45,310 nt of DNA from an uncultured Alphaproteobacteria bacterium (GCA_947588275.1 CANPYJ010000010.1:1-45310); one strand, 5' to 3'. Shown: positions 32,896 to 42,499, counted from the stretch's first letter. Made by a program: numbers and translations. The notes: generated by a model from the letters alone, not told the origin.

Positions 32896-33441
32896 TTAGT
32901 CCTTTCCGACTTTCTCAATCCAATGAATGCGCTCCGGTTTGTAGCGATCATCCGGCTGCTTGGGCGTCTCGTCCGGATATCCGAGCGGCACAATTGCAAA
33001 CGGGCGGATGTTTTTCGGCAGATTCAGGCGGGTGCGCAGGGCATCGACCACGCGTTGCATCGGTGCCGCGCCGCAATAGCAGCTGCCGATTCCTTTGGCC
33101 CAAGCGGCCAAAAGCAGGCTTTGAGTGGCAATGGCGCAGTCCACGTCAATAAAGCTCCAGGTTTCGTCTTCTTTGAAGCGGCTGAATGACTTTTCGACGT
33201 CGCCGCAGACAATAACCACGCAGGCGGCGTCTTTGGCAAACGAGGTCCAGCGCTGGATATGCCGCAATTCGGCCATAAACTCTTTGTCTTCAATCACCAA
33301 AAACTCCCACGGCTGCCGATTGTGTGCAGTTGGCGAATATTGCGCCGCCTTTATAATTTCTTCAATTACCGGTTTGGGAATGGGTTTATTCTGATAGCGG
33401 CGGACAGAGCGGCGCGTCAGCAGGCCTTGCATAAGTTCCAT
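32896..33441 (-). CDS. Nitroreductase-family FMN oxidoreductase
   Basis: 181 aa from ATG 33441, chosen for the CGGAGA site 8 bases upstream and for the family start LLTRRSVRRYQNKPI. SPTAHNRQPWEFLVI (FMN-binding) is near residue 35. AAWAKGIGSCYCGA near 115 and a FAIVPLGYPDE block near 155 complete the fold, ending in ERIHWIEKVG. Such enzymes reduce nitroaromatics, quinones or flavins with NAD(P)H; the natural substrate is unknown. Single unit. Confidence 0.85.
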   Translation of the reverse strand: MELMQGLLTRRSVRRYQNKPIPKPVIEEIIKAAQYSPTAHNRQPWEFLVIEDKEFMAELRHIQRWTSFAKDAACVVIVCGDVEKSFSRFKEDETWSFIDVDCAIATQSLLLAAWAKGIGSCYCGAAPMQRVVDALRTRLNLPKNIRPFAIVPLGYPDETPKQPDDRYKPERIHWIEKVGKD

Positions 33442-33527
33442 AAAATTTCTCCGTATGTTTTCAATCAGTTGATTGAATTTGCCGCCGTTTGCTTCATTTG
33501 TCAAGCGTTATTTTGCTCACAAAGGAA

Positions 33528-33555
33528 AAAGAGCGGAGATATAACTCCGCTCTTT
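33528..33555. terminator. Hairpin with terminator character between argS and the nitroreductase gene
   Basis: An 11-bp perfect stem (AAAGAGCGGAG with CTCCGCTCTTT, 6-nt loop). It could end the argS transcript, although the T run is short. Confidence 0.55.
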
Positions 33556-33581
33556 CCTGACCTTCCAAACAACAAATGAAA

Positions 33582-33652
33582 TTATTTTCTTTTGCCGTTT
33601 TCTCCGAAGGAACATTTTTTTATCATTCACTCATACCGGCAAAAGAAAATAA
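33582..33652. repeat. 16-bp perfect inverted repeat with 39-bp spacer
   Basis: TTATTTTCTTTTGCCG (33582-33597) is the exact complement of 33637-33652. The spacer contains T7. No gene is in the interval 33442-33732. It may be a small palindromic insertion or a second transcription-ending structure. Confidence 0.75.
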
Positions 33653-33732
33653 CCTTTTCAATATACCAACATCGTGAACACAATAGATATAGTCCGCAAA
33701 GTTCGTCTGGCAACGGAGCCTCGACCAATTAT

Positions 33733-35469
33733 CTAGGCGGCTTTTTTTAGCATAACTTCCGGCGCTTCGATTCCCAGCAGATACAGATTGAGTTTGAGCA
33801 AATCGCGGGTCAACGTGGCCAGTCGCAGGCGCGAAGCCGCAATTTTGACGTCGGTTTCGCTCAAAATCGGCGAAGTGTTGTAAAAACTTGAAAAGACCTG
33901 CGCCAAAGTATAGGCATAATCGGAAATAACGCTCGGCTCGCAAGATTCTTCGGCTCGCGCGGCCACATTGCCGAACTGCGCGATTTTAAGCGCCAAATCG
34001 CGTTCTTCGCGGTTGCCGACAATTACTTCGGCGGGCTGTAGTCCGGCGGCTGCGGCTTTGCGCAAGATAGAATTGAGGCGGGCGATTGCATACTGAATAT
34101 AAGGTCCCGTCCGACCTTCAAAACGTGCAAAATCGTCTGTTTCAAACACATAGCCGGAGGCAATGTTGTTTTTGAGATCCTGAAATTTGACGGCGCCGAC
34201 GGCAATCTGCGTGACCATTTTTTCAATCTCGTCTGCCGAATAGCCTTCAACTTCATTGGCGGCGGGCATTGATTCGCGCACTTTGTTTTTGGAAAGTTCA
34301 AGCAAATCCAAAAGATTCATCACGCCGCCGTCGCGCGTTTTAAAAGGTTTGCCGTCAACGCCGTTGACGGTTCCAAACCCGATGTGCCGCAAATTGACGT
34401 TGGGCGCCAGATTAAGTTTTTGCGCCGCTTCGAACACTTGCTCAAAATGCAATGCCTGCCGTTTGTCGACCACATAAATAATTTCCTGCGCCTGCAGGTC
34501 GTCGACTCGCATTTTAATGGTGGCCACATCGGTCAGCTGATAGCCGAATCCGCCGTCGCTCTTAACCAAGATAAGCGGCGGTTTGGATTCGTCGTCCATG
34601 CGGATAATCGCCGCTCCGTCGTCGATCTCCGAGATTTTTTGCGCGGCGGCCGCCGCCACAATTTTGCCGCAAGTTTCGTGAGCGTCGCTTTCGCCGAGCC
34701 AAAGGTCAAAATGCGCGTCCAAAATGTCATAAATTTTTTTGACGGCCGCCACCGACACGGCACGCAAATGCTGCCATGCGCGGCGATATTCGGGGTTGCC
34801 GTTTTGCAGTTCGGCGGTAATGCGGCGCGCTGTTTCTTTGGCCGCGTCGTCTTCTTTGCACTTCAGGTTGGCACGCTTGTAAATCGCCGATATTTGGTCG
34901 ATGTCATAGCTTTCGGCTTTGGCCAGATTGCCGTCTTCGGCAATAATCTGCGCCAAAATCATTCCCATCGGCGTTCCCCAGTCGCCGAAATGCACGTCGG
35001 AAATGACTTCGTGTCCCATAAATAGTTTAATCCGGCGGATACTCTCGCCGATGGCGGCCGATCGCAAATGTCCGACATGCAGAGCTTTGGCCACGTTCGG
35101 CCCGCCGAAATCCATCACGATTTTGCGCGGCGCGGCAGATTTTCCGGCGCCAAAACGCTCATCGCCGGCGGCGGCGTCCATGGTGCGGCCGATAAATTCC
35201 GACGCCAGCGTCAGGTTCAGGAATCCGGGGCCGTCCACCGATATTTTGGCAAAATCGGCGTCTTTTTCCAGCTCGGCGGCAATCTGAGCGCCGATTTCGC
35301 GCGGGTTTTTATGTGCGCTTTTGGCCAGCGCCAGCGCGCCGTTGCATTGAAAATCGCTCAAATCCGGCCGGTCAGAAACTTTGACCGCGGCCAGTTTTTC
35401 ATCAAATCCGAGTTTTTTGAAGACGGTGCACAATTTTTGATTCAGACAGTTTTCTATAGACAAAGACAT
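33733..35469 (-). CDS. argS: Arginine-tRNA ligase
   Basis: 578 aa, normal length. The Add1 N-terminal domain starts FKKLGFDEKL and contains FQCNGALALAK. The catalytic core has the class I HIGH equivalent HVGH (131-134) within FGGPNVAKALHVGHLRSA, then VHFGDWGTPMG. KFKTRDGG stands in place of KMSKS, as usual for ArgRS. The C-terminal anticodon domain includes GPYIQYAIARLNSILRK and the typical end YLLGIEAPEVMLKKAA. Coupled in direction with the lipoprotein gene upstream. Confidence 0.96.
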   Translation of the reverse strand: MSLSIENCLNQKLCTVFKKLGFDEKLAAVKVSDRPDLSDFQCNGALALAKSAHKNPREIGAQIAAELEKDADFAKISVDGPGFLNLTLASEFIGRTMDAAAGDERFGAGKSAAPRKIVMDFGGPNVAKALHVGHLRSAAIGESIRRIKLFMGHEVISDVHFGDWGTPMGMILAQIIAEDGNLAKAESYDIDQISAIYKRANLKCKEDDAAKETARRITAELQNGNPEYRRAWQHLRAVSVAAVKKIYDILDAHFDLWLGESDAHETCGKIVAAAAAQKISEIDDGAAIIRMDDESKPPLILVKSDGGFGYQLTDVATIKMRVDDLQAQEIIYVVDKRQALHFEQVFEAAQKLNLAPNVNLRHIGFGTVNGVDGKPFKTRDGGVMNLLDLLELSKNKVRESMPAANEVEGYSADEIEKMVTQIAVGAVKFQDLKNNIASGYVFETDDFARFEGRTGPYIQYAIARLNSILRKAAAAGLQPAEVIVGNREERDLALKIAQFGNVAARAEESCEPSVISDYAYTLAQVFSSFYNTSPILSETDVKIAASRLRLATLTRDLLKLNLYLLGIEAPEVMLKKAA

Positions 35470-35477
35470 TGTATTTC

Positions 35478-35795
35478 CTATTTTTTGCAGGTAAAGTAAA
35501 AGTGATTCGGCACCAGCAGCCGGCAGCTGAAATAAGTTTGCCGGTCAGGCACGGCATGGGTGCCGGTTTTTTCTTTGATACAGGTTTCGTCAGCCAGTTT
35601 TTTCACTTCGGCATAAGAAGTGTACAAGCTGTTGTAGCAAACGGCGGGACGTTGCGGCGTGGACTGACCGACCCACAAATGCGCCGCATCTTTGGCACCG
35701 GCTTCGCGTCGTCGGTCGACAAAAGGTTCAAACTGCGTGCACCCGCACAAAAAAACAGCCAATAGTGTATAATTTATGATTTTTGTTCTGGACAA
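35478..35795 (-). CDS. Small cysteine-containing lipoprotein
   Basis: 105 aa. Signal peptide ends in the lipobox FLCGC (Cys 19). The mature part has four further cysteines (AVCYN, DETCIK, YFSCRLL, and FTCKK at the end), consistent with two disulfides. The start is 8 bp past argS in the same direction, so it is probably cotranscribed with argS. It resembles small lipoproteins seen in other alphaproteobacteria by the PAVCYN/C-LL-P pattern, but no function is known to me. Confidence 0.65.
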   Translation of the reverse strand: MSRTKIINYTLLAVFLCGCTQFEPFVDRRREAGAKDAAHLWVGQSTPQRPAVCYNSLYTSYAEVKKLADETCIKEKTGTHAVPDRQTYFSCRLLVPNHFYFTCKK

Positions 35796-35871
35796 TTAAA
35801 AAATCTCCGTTAAACTATATGGAAGTAGTGGTACTATAAACGAACAACCGTAAAATGCAAGGCGAATTTAC

Positions 35872-36471
35872 ATGATTGAAACTCAAAACCAATATATCGG
35901 CGACGATAAAATGATTAAAATGCTTGAATATTATGCATGTCCAACTCCGCTTGAGGTTGTTCGCATGCGTTTTGCCGGCGCGGTGTGCAGTCCCAATATG
36001 GACTTGCGGCCGAGCGACGTCATCTCGTCTTTGTGGCCGTCAGGCCAGTCACCTCGGCTTCAAACCAAAGAAGAAGCTGATTTGTTTTTTAAATATTTTA
36101 TGGGTTTGTGGGACGAAATGTTCGCCTCCGTAAAAGCCAATAAAATCCACTTGGAAAAGGTCTCGGACAAAGATGTGGCCGCGTACTGCGAACGCCGCTA
36201 TGCCGAGGTGGAGCAGGGGTATGTCGAGGGATTTTGGGGCGGTCGCACCGATGTCAAAATTCCGCAGATGATTGCCGATATGATAGATTCGCTTTCAAAC
36301 CTGGCCGACATGTACATCGTTTTGGGCAAAAAGGCCGCTGCCGGCGCCAAGACGTCGGAAGTCGTGCAAGCGTTGCACTATATCGATATTATGACTGAAA
36401 AAGCCATTGCTTTCATCATTGAGAAATCGGTCTTGCCGCGCATAGAAAGCCTGCGTCGCGAAGTCTGCTGA
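35872..36471 (+). CDS. Conserved-looking hypothetical protein
   Basis: 199 aa, all-helical, no signal or membrane segment. Notable blocks are LRPSDVISSLWPSGQ near 43, EEADLFFKYFMGLWDEMFA near 65, and a C-terminal helix pair. The family is not recognised. Its pattern of Trp/Phe at helix ends suggests a compact domain. It stands alone, in opposite orientation to both neighbours. Confidence 0.6.
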   Translation: MIETQNQYIGDDKMIKMLEYYACPTPLEVVRMRFAGAVCSPNMDLRPSDVISSLWPSGQSPRLQTKEEADLFFKYFMGLWDEMFASVKANKIHLEKVSDKDVAAYCERRYAEVEQGYVEGFWGGRTDVKIPQMIADMIDSLSNLADMYIVLGKKAAAGAKTSEVVQALHYIDIMTEKAIAFIIEKSVLPRIESLRREVC

Positions 36472-36479
36472 AATTTGGC

Positions 36480-38288
36480 TTATTTCTTATTTCTATCAAC
36501 ACTCTGGCGAACGGAGGGCAAGTTTTTGAGCTGCGCTTCAACTATTTCTTTGTCAAAAGCATAGGACGGTTCCTGAGCAATTCCGCCGGCCAATTTGGCC
36601 TGAATCTGCCGCCGGTCGACTTCGCCGCTGTCATCCTTGAGATCAAGCGCGTGCTGCCACTGAAACCGAGCTTCGTTTTGCCGACCCGTAAACCAATACA
36701 CGTCGCCCAAATGCTCGCTGATAACTGCATTGGCCGGTGCCGCGTCGGCGGCTTTTTCCAAATATTTCTCAGCCATGCCGTAATAACCGAAATTATAGAG
36801 CGCCCAGCCGAGACTGTCGCTGATGTTGGCGTCTTCCGGCGCCTGATTATAAGCGTTGACAATCATCGTGAAGGCTTTGTCGATGTTGTGTTTCTGTTTC
36901 AGCCAGCTGTAACCCAGATAGTTCAGAACCATATAATGGTTTTGGCTCAGTTCGAGTGCCTTGAGCAAAGCTTTTTCGGCCTGATTCCATTCGCCCGACT
37001 GCTCATAAGCAATGCCCATGGCATAATAGAGCACCCAGCTGTTTTCTTTGTCTTCGGCGGTGCGCAGCGCGGCCTTATAATATTTGACGGCTTCCTCGGG
37101 ATTGTTTTTCATGCGCAGGACATCGCCCAAATCCAAAAATATTTGTGAATTTGTCTGTCCGAGCGTCATCGATTTGAGCAGAAGCTCGGCGCTGTCATAA
37201 TCCTGTTCTTTAATGAGATTGTCGGCTTTTTTGAGCTGCGCGGCGTCATACACCGGCGAAACCCGGGAGATGGTGTCATAGAGGGCGTTGGCAGCCGTAT
37301 ACATTTCGCGGTTTTCCAAAATGTCGGCCAGCAAAAGTTTGGCCAGGTCATAGTCGGGATTCTGATAAATCGCCAAACTGGTAAACATGTGCGCCACGTC
37401 GATTACTTCGTCATAGCGGAACGTGGCGGCTATCGAAAACAGCGCTTCGGCGGCGCCTTCGTTAGGAGTCGTAATCAGCCGCTTGACGGTTTGGGGCGTT
37501 GCTTTGTGAATGCGCTCGGCATATTCGGCCAGAATGCCGGCGCCGGCTTTTTCCTGATCAAAACCGGAAACCAAGGCTTCGGCTTTGTCTTTTTGGTCGG
37601 TGCGCAGATAAAAGTTGGCAATCACTTGCAATGTGCGCAAAGACAGTTCCATTGTTTCTTCGTTAATCAAGACTTCGTAATTTTTCTGTGCTTCGCGGCT
37701 GCGGTTGAAGTAGTCGTTAATCATACCGGCATGAAAATGGTAGATGGCGCGAAAACCGTCTTCTTTTTTGAGCGGGGCAAGAACCTTCAGCGCTTTGTCC
37801 GGATCGTTGAGGCCGACATAGTTCCAAGCGTTGAGCAGCGGAGCAATAAAGTTTTGGTAGGCCGGATTGTCAAACTTTTTGGTGGCGTCGATACTGTCCT
37901 GATATTGGCCGTTGTGCATATTTTGCACGGCAATGACGGTATAGGCGAAATTGTTGCTGCGTTCCTGTTTGACAATTTGCCGGGCATAGGTGGCGGCTTC
38001 GTCCACGCGGCTCTGAAAAACCAGAAGAAGATAGAGTCGACTGATAAGTTCTTTATTGTCCGGATCGGCCTGTGCGGCTTTGATGTAGTAATCGGAGGCT
38101 CTGTCAAAGTCGCGGCGCAGGTGAGCGACTCGGGCAGCCAGATACGCGCCGTAAGATTGGTTCGGAGTCGGTGCAACATCCGCAACAATCGGCTGCGGGT
38201 TTTCAGCTTTTTTCTCTGTATAAGTGCAGGAAATAAATATGGCAGCTCCCGCCAAAACCGCTCCCAATGTCCAACGCGCCATTTTCAT
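36480..38288 (-). CDS. Large TPR-repeat lipoprotein
   Basis: 602 aa. Lipobox FISC with Cys 21. More than a dozen TPR units follow from about residue 45 to 580; clear examples are DRASDYYIKAAQADPDNKEL, NPEEAVKYYKAALRTAEDKE and QAEKALLKALELSQNHYMVL. The last unit ends in a short basic tail. Likely a periplasmic scaffold on the outer membrane, as in many envelope-assembly or exopolysaccharide systems. Its partner is not apparent. It ends 9 bp from the convergent gene at 35872-36471. Confidence 0.8.
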   Translation of the reverse strand: MKMARWTLGAVLAGAAIFISCTYTEKKAENPQPIVADVAPTPNQSYGAYLAARVAHLRRDFDRASDYYIKAAQADPDNKELISRLYLLLVFQSRVDEAATYARQIVKQERSNNFAYTVIAVQNMHNGQYQDSIDATKKFDNPAYQNFIAPLLNAWNYVGLNDPDKALKVLAPLKKEDGFRAIYHFHAGMINDYFNRSREAQKNYEVLINEETMELSLRTLQVIANFYLRTDQKDKAEALVSGFDQEKAGAGILAEYAERIHKATPQTVKRLITTPNEGAAEALFSIAATFRYDEVIDVAHMFTSLAIYQNPDYDLAKLLLADILENREMYTAANALYDTISRVSPVYDAAQLKKADNLIKEQDYDSAELLLKSMTLGQTNSQIFLDLGDVLRMKNNPEEAVKYYKAALRTAEDKENSWVLYYAMGIAYEQSGEWNQAEKALLKALELSQNHYMVLNYLGYSWLKQKHNIDKAFTMIVNAYNQAPEDANISDSLGWALYNFGYYGMAEKYLEKAADAAPANAVISEHLGDVYWFTGRQNEARFQWQHALDLKDDSGEVDRRQIQAKLAGGIAQEPSYAFDKEIVEAQLKNLPSVRQSVDRNKK

Positions 38289-38419
38289 CTACAATCCCTA
38301 ATTGCTTTCAATGATTATTAATATGATATATTTTTTACAATCATACAATAGGCTTCTAAACATATTGTTAAATTTGTGTAAATTGACTTGCAAAGCGGCG
38401 CAAATGATTTAAGTTAGGG

Positions 38420-39211
38420 ATGATGACTGAACAGATTGACATAAAACAAATTTTGGAATGGTATCTGTGGGCCGGAGTGGATGAAACCTGCGGTTCTGAG
38501 CCGTTTGCGCCGCCACCGCGGCCATCGGCGCCGTCTTTGGTCATGCCTGCGGCGCGCGCGGCGTCCACCAATCTGGCGCAGGATACCGGCGGGGCTTTTC
38601 GCAGCGCGCAGGAAATCTGTGCTCAGGTTTCCACGCTTGAGGAATTGCGCGCCGCGGTAGAGAAGTTTGAGGGCTGTGCACTCAAGCTGACCGCCGCACA
38701 CACGGTGTTTGGCGATGGCAATCCGCAAGCCGGCGTTTTGCTTATAGGCGAAGCGCCCGGAGCCGATGAAGACCGCATCGGCGTGCCGTTTGTCGGTCGT
38801 TCGGGGCAGCTTTTGGATAAGATGATGGCGGCCATCGGATACGACCGCACCAGATACTACATTTGCAATATTTTGCCATGGCGTCCGCCGGGAAACCGCA
38901 CGCCGCTCGATTCCGAAATTGCGGTTTGCCTGCCGTTTCTCAAAAAACAGATTGATTTGGTTGATCCCGATTATATTTTGGTCATGGGCGCCGCCGCGGC
39001 CAACACGCTTCTGGACAACACCGAAACCATTTCCAAAATGCGCGGCCGTTGGTACGAATATGTCAAGTCAAACGGTCGCACGGCCAAGGTCTTGGCCGGT
39101 TTCCATCCGGCCTACCTGTTGCGCACGCCGGGGCAAAAAGCCAAAGCTTGGGCAGATTTGTTGCGTCTTTATAAGGAAATTGCCTCTGGAAAAAATGCAG
39201 AAAGTTATTAA
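38420..39211 (+). CDS. Uracil-DNA glycosylase, family 4
   Basis: 263 aa. The N-terminal 60 residues are a Pro/Ala-rich linker. The catalytic domain begins FEGCALKLTAAHTVFGDG and carries motif A GEAPGADEDRIGVPFVGRSGQ, the NILPWRPPGNRTP loop, and motif B HPAYLLR near the end. Cysteines at the first motif (C), ICN and AVC fit the Fe-S cluster region of this family, though the first Cys-x-x-Cys pair is incomplete. It removes uracil from deaminated DNA. Single unit. Confidence 0.85.
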   Translation: MMTEQIDIKQILEWYLWAGVDETCGSEPFAPPPRPSAPSLVMPAARAASTNLAQDTGGAFRSAQEICAQVSTLEELRAAVEKFEGCALKLTAAHTVFGDGNPQAGVLLIGEAPGADEDRIGVPFVGRSGQLLDKMMAAIGYDRTRYYICNILPWRPPGNRTPLDSEIAVCLPFLKKQIDLVDPDYILVMGAAAANTLLDNTETISKMRGRWYEYVKSNGRTAKVLAGFHPAYLLRTPGQKAKAWADLLRLYKEIASGKNAESY

Positions 39212-39282
39212 AAGATTTACTATTTGTTGTTATGATGTATCCAAAAGAATGAGTTTTGTCGTTGCAAAATAAGGAACATCCG

Positions 39283-39972
39283 ATGAAAAATATGCACAAG
39301 CTTTTTTTGGGTTGTCTGGCGGCCGGAACCATGGCCTTCGCCAACGCGGCGTCAGCGGCCGAAAACAACGTTATTTTTAAAATCCATAATATTGTGCCGG
39401 TCAAAGACGCCGACGGGCTGGTTACCGCCTGCGAAATAGGCGCCACGTTCTATAACCGCACTCAGGTCGAAATCAGCAATCTGAGCCTTGACTTGGTGTG
39501 GAAAGACGATGTTGTCAGCGATGCCATCGCTCAGGAAGAGCGCGCTCAACGGCAGGAGCTCAATAACAGGCGCCGCCGCAACGGCACCGCCGCCTACAGC
39601 AGTACCGACATCGTTTTGAATTTAAAACTGCCGCCCTTAAAACCGCTGCAACAGGTTACCCTCAAGTCCAAAGTGAATACGGAACGTTGTTTCTTGCTTC
39701 TCAACGAAATGGACGTCAACGTTTCCAATTGCGGAACTTATGCCACTGTCGAAGGCGCCGACTGCTTAAGCCTGATGCGCTTTGTCAGCCCCAGAACGCC
39801 GGAATACTACTCTGATTTTAAGCCGATTTCTTATTCTGAGCAAATGGCTTCCGAAACGGACAAAACCAATTTGCAGAGACAAGAACTCAACACCTTGTAT
39901 CAGGAAGCCGTTTCGTCTTTGTCCGAGTTGGGCAAAAAAATGACTGAAACCCGTCCGTCAAAAGGCGATTAA
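39283..39972 (+). CDS. Exported protein of a paralogous four-cysteine family (member A)
   Basis: 229 aa from ATG 39283 with AAGGA upstream. Signal peptide 1-26 (ASAA). The mature domain has cysteines at 50, 136, 150 and 161 and the motif LDLVW 21-23 residues after the first Cys. These features align with the next gene's product: C-x20-LVW, C-F/Y, C-x13-C, then a Cys 10-11 later. A charged Arg/Gln insert (80-105) and a helical C-terminus (190-229) are specific to this copy. No known family recognised. First gene of a three-gene operon ending in a lytic transglycosylase, so a periplasmic, wall-related role is inferred. Confidence 0.75.
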   Translation: MKNMHKLFLGCLAAGTMAFANAASAAENNVIFKIHNIVPVKDADGLVTACEIGATFYNRTQVEISNLSLDLVWKDDVVSDAIAQEERAQRQELNNRRRRNGTAAYSSTDIVLNLKLPPLKPLQQVTLKSKVNTERCFLLLNEMDVNVSNCGTYATVEGADCLSLMRFVSPRTPEYYSDFKPISYSEQMASETDKTNLQRQELNTLYQEAVSSLSELGKKMTETRPSKGD

Positions 39973-39984
39973 CAGGAAAAAAAC

Positions 39985-40719
39985 ATGAACCGCGGTATGG
40001 CCATATTGGGATGTTTGCTTCTGCTCGGCGGAATGAAGTCCGCGGCGGCGCAATCGTTCGGCGATTCGGTTGCGGCAACGCCGGCGGCAGAGTCGGGCAT
40101 ACGTCTTCCGGAATCTGTTTCGGGTGCCGCGCCTTCGAGTGTCGCGCCGACTGCCGCTTCCGTGACTCCGCCGGCGGCCGAAACGCCCAAACCGCAGATT
40201 ACCGATGCCACAATGCAAAAGGCTCTGACGGAAGAGCAGACGCAGTTGGAAAAAGAGCGCAAGCTTGATGAATTCTTTATTCCGAACGGCGGTCTTGACG
40301 TCTTAAACCGCCCGACGGAAGACGGTTCTGTCCGTGGCAACGCGGCCATGGTCGAAATCAACCAAGACGGCGATTCCCGACGGGCGGCAAAAATCTTCTT
40401 GTATTATGAAGATTTTCGTATTTCCGGTGCCTTGGGCGGCGCAACCACCTGTGATATGCGCTTTTTTGTGCTGACAGATTTGGATCGCAAGCTGGTTAAT
40501 CTGGACGTCAAACTGGTGTGGCCGGAGATGACGACCGCGCTTTCGTTTGCCAACATCATGCCTAACACCCCGACCTACATGGACTACACGCTGGTCGGCG
40601 ACGGTTGCTACAGCATGGACAAGATGCCCAACATCGTGGTCAATCGTTGCCGCGTTCGCAATCTCAGCGCGGCCGAATGCGCCGGTAAGATTGTCTGGCT
40701 GTCGGCTCAGAAACAATGA
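39985..40719 (+). CDS. Exported protein of a paralogous four-cysteine family (member B)
   Basis: 244 aa. Signal peptide 1-22 (AAAQS), then a Pro/Ala/Ser-rich linker (about 28-70) and a coiled-coil-like stretch (75-95). The C-terminal domain holds cysteines 156, 208, 222 and 232 with VKLVW 21-23 residues after C156, matching member A in order and in the exact C-x13-C spacing. It starts 12 bp after member A and its stop overlaps the start of the transglycosylase gene (ATGA), so the three are one translational unit. Confidence 0.75.
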   Translation: MNRGMAILGCLLLLGGMKSAAAQSFGDSVAATPAAESGIRLPESVSGAAPSSVAPTAASVTPPAAETPKPQITDATMQKALTEEQTQLEKERKLDEFFIPNGGLDVLNRPTEDGSVRGNAAMVEINQDGDSRRAAKIFLYYEDFRISGALGGATTCDMRFFVLTDLDRKLVNLDVKLVWPEMTTALSFANIMPNTPTYMDYTLVGDGCYSMDKMPNIVVNRCRVRNLSAAECAGKIVWLSAQKQ

Positions 40720-42431
40720 TGAAATTTTGGCGGAATATCTTTCTGGCGCTGTTTATGCTGTTGCCGCGCCAAGGCGAGGCGGCGGTGCCGGATATTCTCA
40801 ATTCGGCGGCTTATCAAAAAATTTTGGGCTATCTGCTGATTAATCAGGACGATGTTCAGCTCTACAAAAAAATCTTTCGCGCGATTGACGAGGCTGATTT
40901 TGCCAAGGCTGACGAACTCAGTGCCGAGTTGGACAATCATATTTTGCTGGGCACCGTTTTGGCGCAGAAGTATCTGCATCCCAAATATCGGAGCACGGCG
41001 CCGGAACTGGCGCAATGGCTGGTTCACTACGCCGATTTGCCGGCTGCCGGCCGTATTTCGCGTTTGGCGCGGCGCAAAGGCGTGGCCGCCGAACTGTTGC
41101 CTCCGCTGCCCGAAGGCGCCGATTTTCTGGCCGGTCGTCAAATGTCGGCGCAGACCAAGGCTTATTTATACAAAGAGGTTGGAAGGTTTCGCAAGTTTTT
41201 GCGTCAGGGCAAAACCAAGCGCGCGCGTCAGGTGTTGGAGCAGACAAAACTGCGGCAGTTGCTGCCGGACGCGGTATGGGACGATTTGGCGGCGTCTTTG
41301 GCGCTCAAATATTTTGTCGACGGTTACAATCAGTTGGCGTGGCAATGGGGCGTGAGGGCGTCTCGCCGCCGCACGTCCGGCGTGGCTCCGTGGGTGGCTG
41401 GTCTGGCCGCTTGGCGAAAAAAAGATTATAAAAACGCGGCGCTTTATTTTGAAAGGTTGGCTCGTTCCGGCAATAACGACGAATGGCTGACGGCCGCCGG
41501 CGGATATTGGGCATGGCGTGCCGATATGCGACTTTTGCATCCCAACAAAGCGCGGGAAATGCTTGCCGAAGCGGCTCGCTATAAGCAGACTTTTTATGGC
41601 ATTTTAGCCGCTTACCAGTTGGGACAAACCATCAATTACAACTGGGAAACCATCTCCTACCTCAACGATTTTGACAATCTGGACTATATTCATGAGCTTG
41701 TGGCTTCGCCGAGCATCCGCCGTGCGGTGCTTTTGCTTCATGCCAAGCAGCCTAAACTGGCCGAAGAAGAACTGCGTCACGGTTATGACGCCATGACGCC
41801 GCAACAAAAAGAGGCGGTGCTGTTTTTGGCCGCCCGATACGATTTGCACGCATTGGCGATATTTGCCGGAAACGATTGCCGTGACAACGCTGCCAACCGC
41901 AGTTATGAGGAATTGACTTATCCGGTGCCGCAATGGTGGCCGCAGCGAAATTGGCAGATTGACAAAGCGTTGGTTTTGGCAATGGTGCGTCAGGAATCGG
42001 CGTTTCGTCCGGAAGCCGAGAGTGCGGCCGGTGCCTGCGGACTCATGCAGCTGATGCCGCGCACGGCTTATCAGATTACCAACGACCGCGCCTTGCGCAA
42101 CAACAAAAAGAAGCTCAAAGACGCCTCGTTTAATTTGGAACTCGGACAGCGTTATGTCAGCTATCTGCTGGACAAACCCTATATCGACGGCAATTTGTTT
42201 TATATGCTCACGGCCTATAACGGCGGTCCCGGAAATATGCTTAAGTGGAAAAAACAGGCGCATGCCGGTCAAGATGCGTTGTTGTTTATTGAGGCCATTC
42301 CTTCGGCTGAAACGCGTATTTACATTGAGCGCGTTATGGCCAACTATTGGATTTATGCCATGCGTTTCGGCCTGCCGACACCGACGTTGGCGCAAGTGGC
42401 TGCCGACGAGTGGCCGCTTTTGCCGCACTGA
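40716..42431 (+). CDS. Soluble lytic murein transglycosylase (Slt family 1A)
   Basis: 571 aa. Signal peptide about 1-23. A long helical superhelix (25-400) precedes the GEWL-like catalytic domain near 415-560. The catalytic glutamate is E427 in MVRQESAFRPEAES, followed by GACGLMQLMPRTA and the AYNGGPGNMLKWKK motif. It cleaves glycan strands with formation of 1,6-anhydroMurNAc. Length and layout are those of Slt70. Coupled to the two four-cysteine genes. Confidence 0.92.
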   Translation: MMKFWRNIFLALFMLLPRQGEAAVPDILNSAAYQKILGYLLINQDDVQLYKKIFRAIDEADFAKADELSAELDNHILLGTVLAQKYLHPKYRSTAPELAQWLVHYADLPAAGRISRLARRKGVAAELLPPLPEGADFLAGRQMSAQTKAYLYKEVGRFRKFLRQGKTKRARQVLEQTKLRQLLPDAVWDDLAASLALKYFVDGYNQLAWQWGVRASRRRTSGVAPWVAGLAAWRKKDYKNAALYFERLARSGNNDEWLTAAGGYWAWRADMRLLHPNKAREMLAEAARYKQTFYGILAAYQLGQTINYNWETISYLNDFDNLDYIHELVASPSIRRAVLLLHAKQPKLAEEELRHGYDAMTPQQKEAVLFLAARYDLHALAIFAGNDCRDNAANRSYEELTYPVPQWWPQRNWQIDKALVLAMVRQESAFRPEAESAAGACGLMQLMPRTAYQITNDRALRNNKKKLKDASFNLELGQRYVSYLLDKPYIDGNLFYMLTAYNGGPGNMLKWKKQAHAGQDALLFIEAIPSAETRIYIERVMANYWIYAMRFGLPTPTLAQVAADEWPLLPH

Positions 42432-42499
42432 CGATTTTGCTTTACGCTTCTTCCAAAATATGCTATTATAATAAACAGAACAAATTATTATATAAAATT

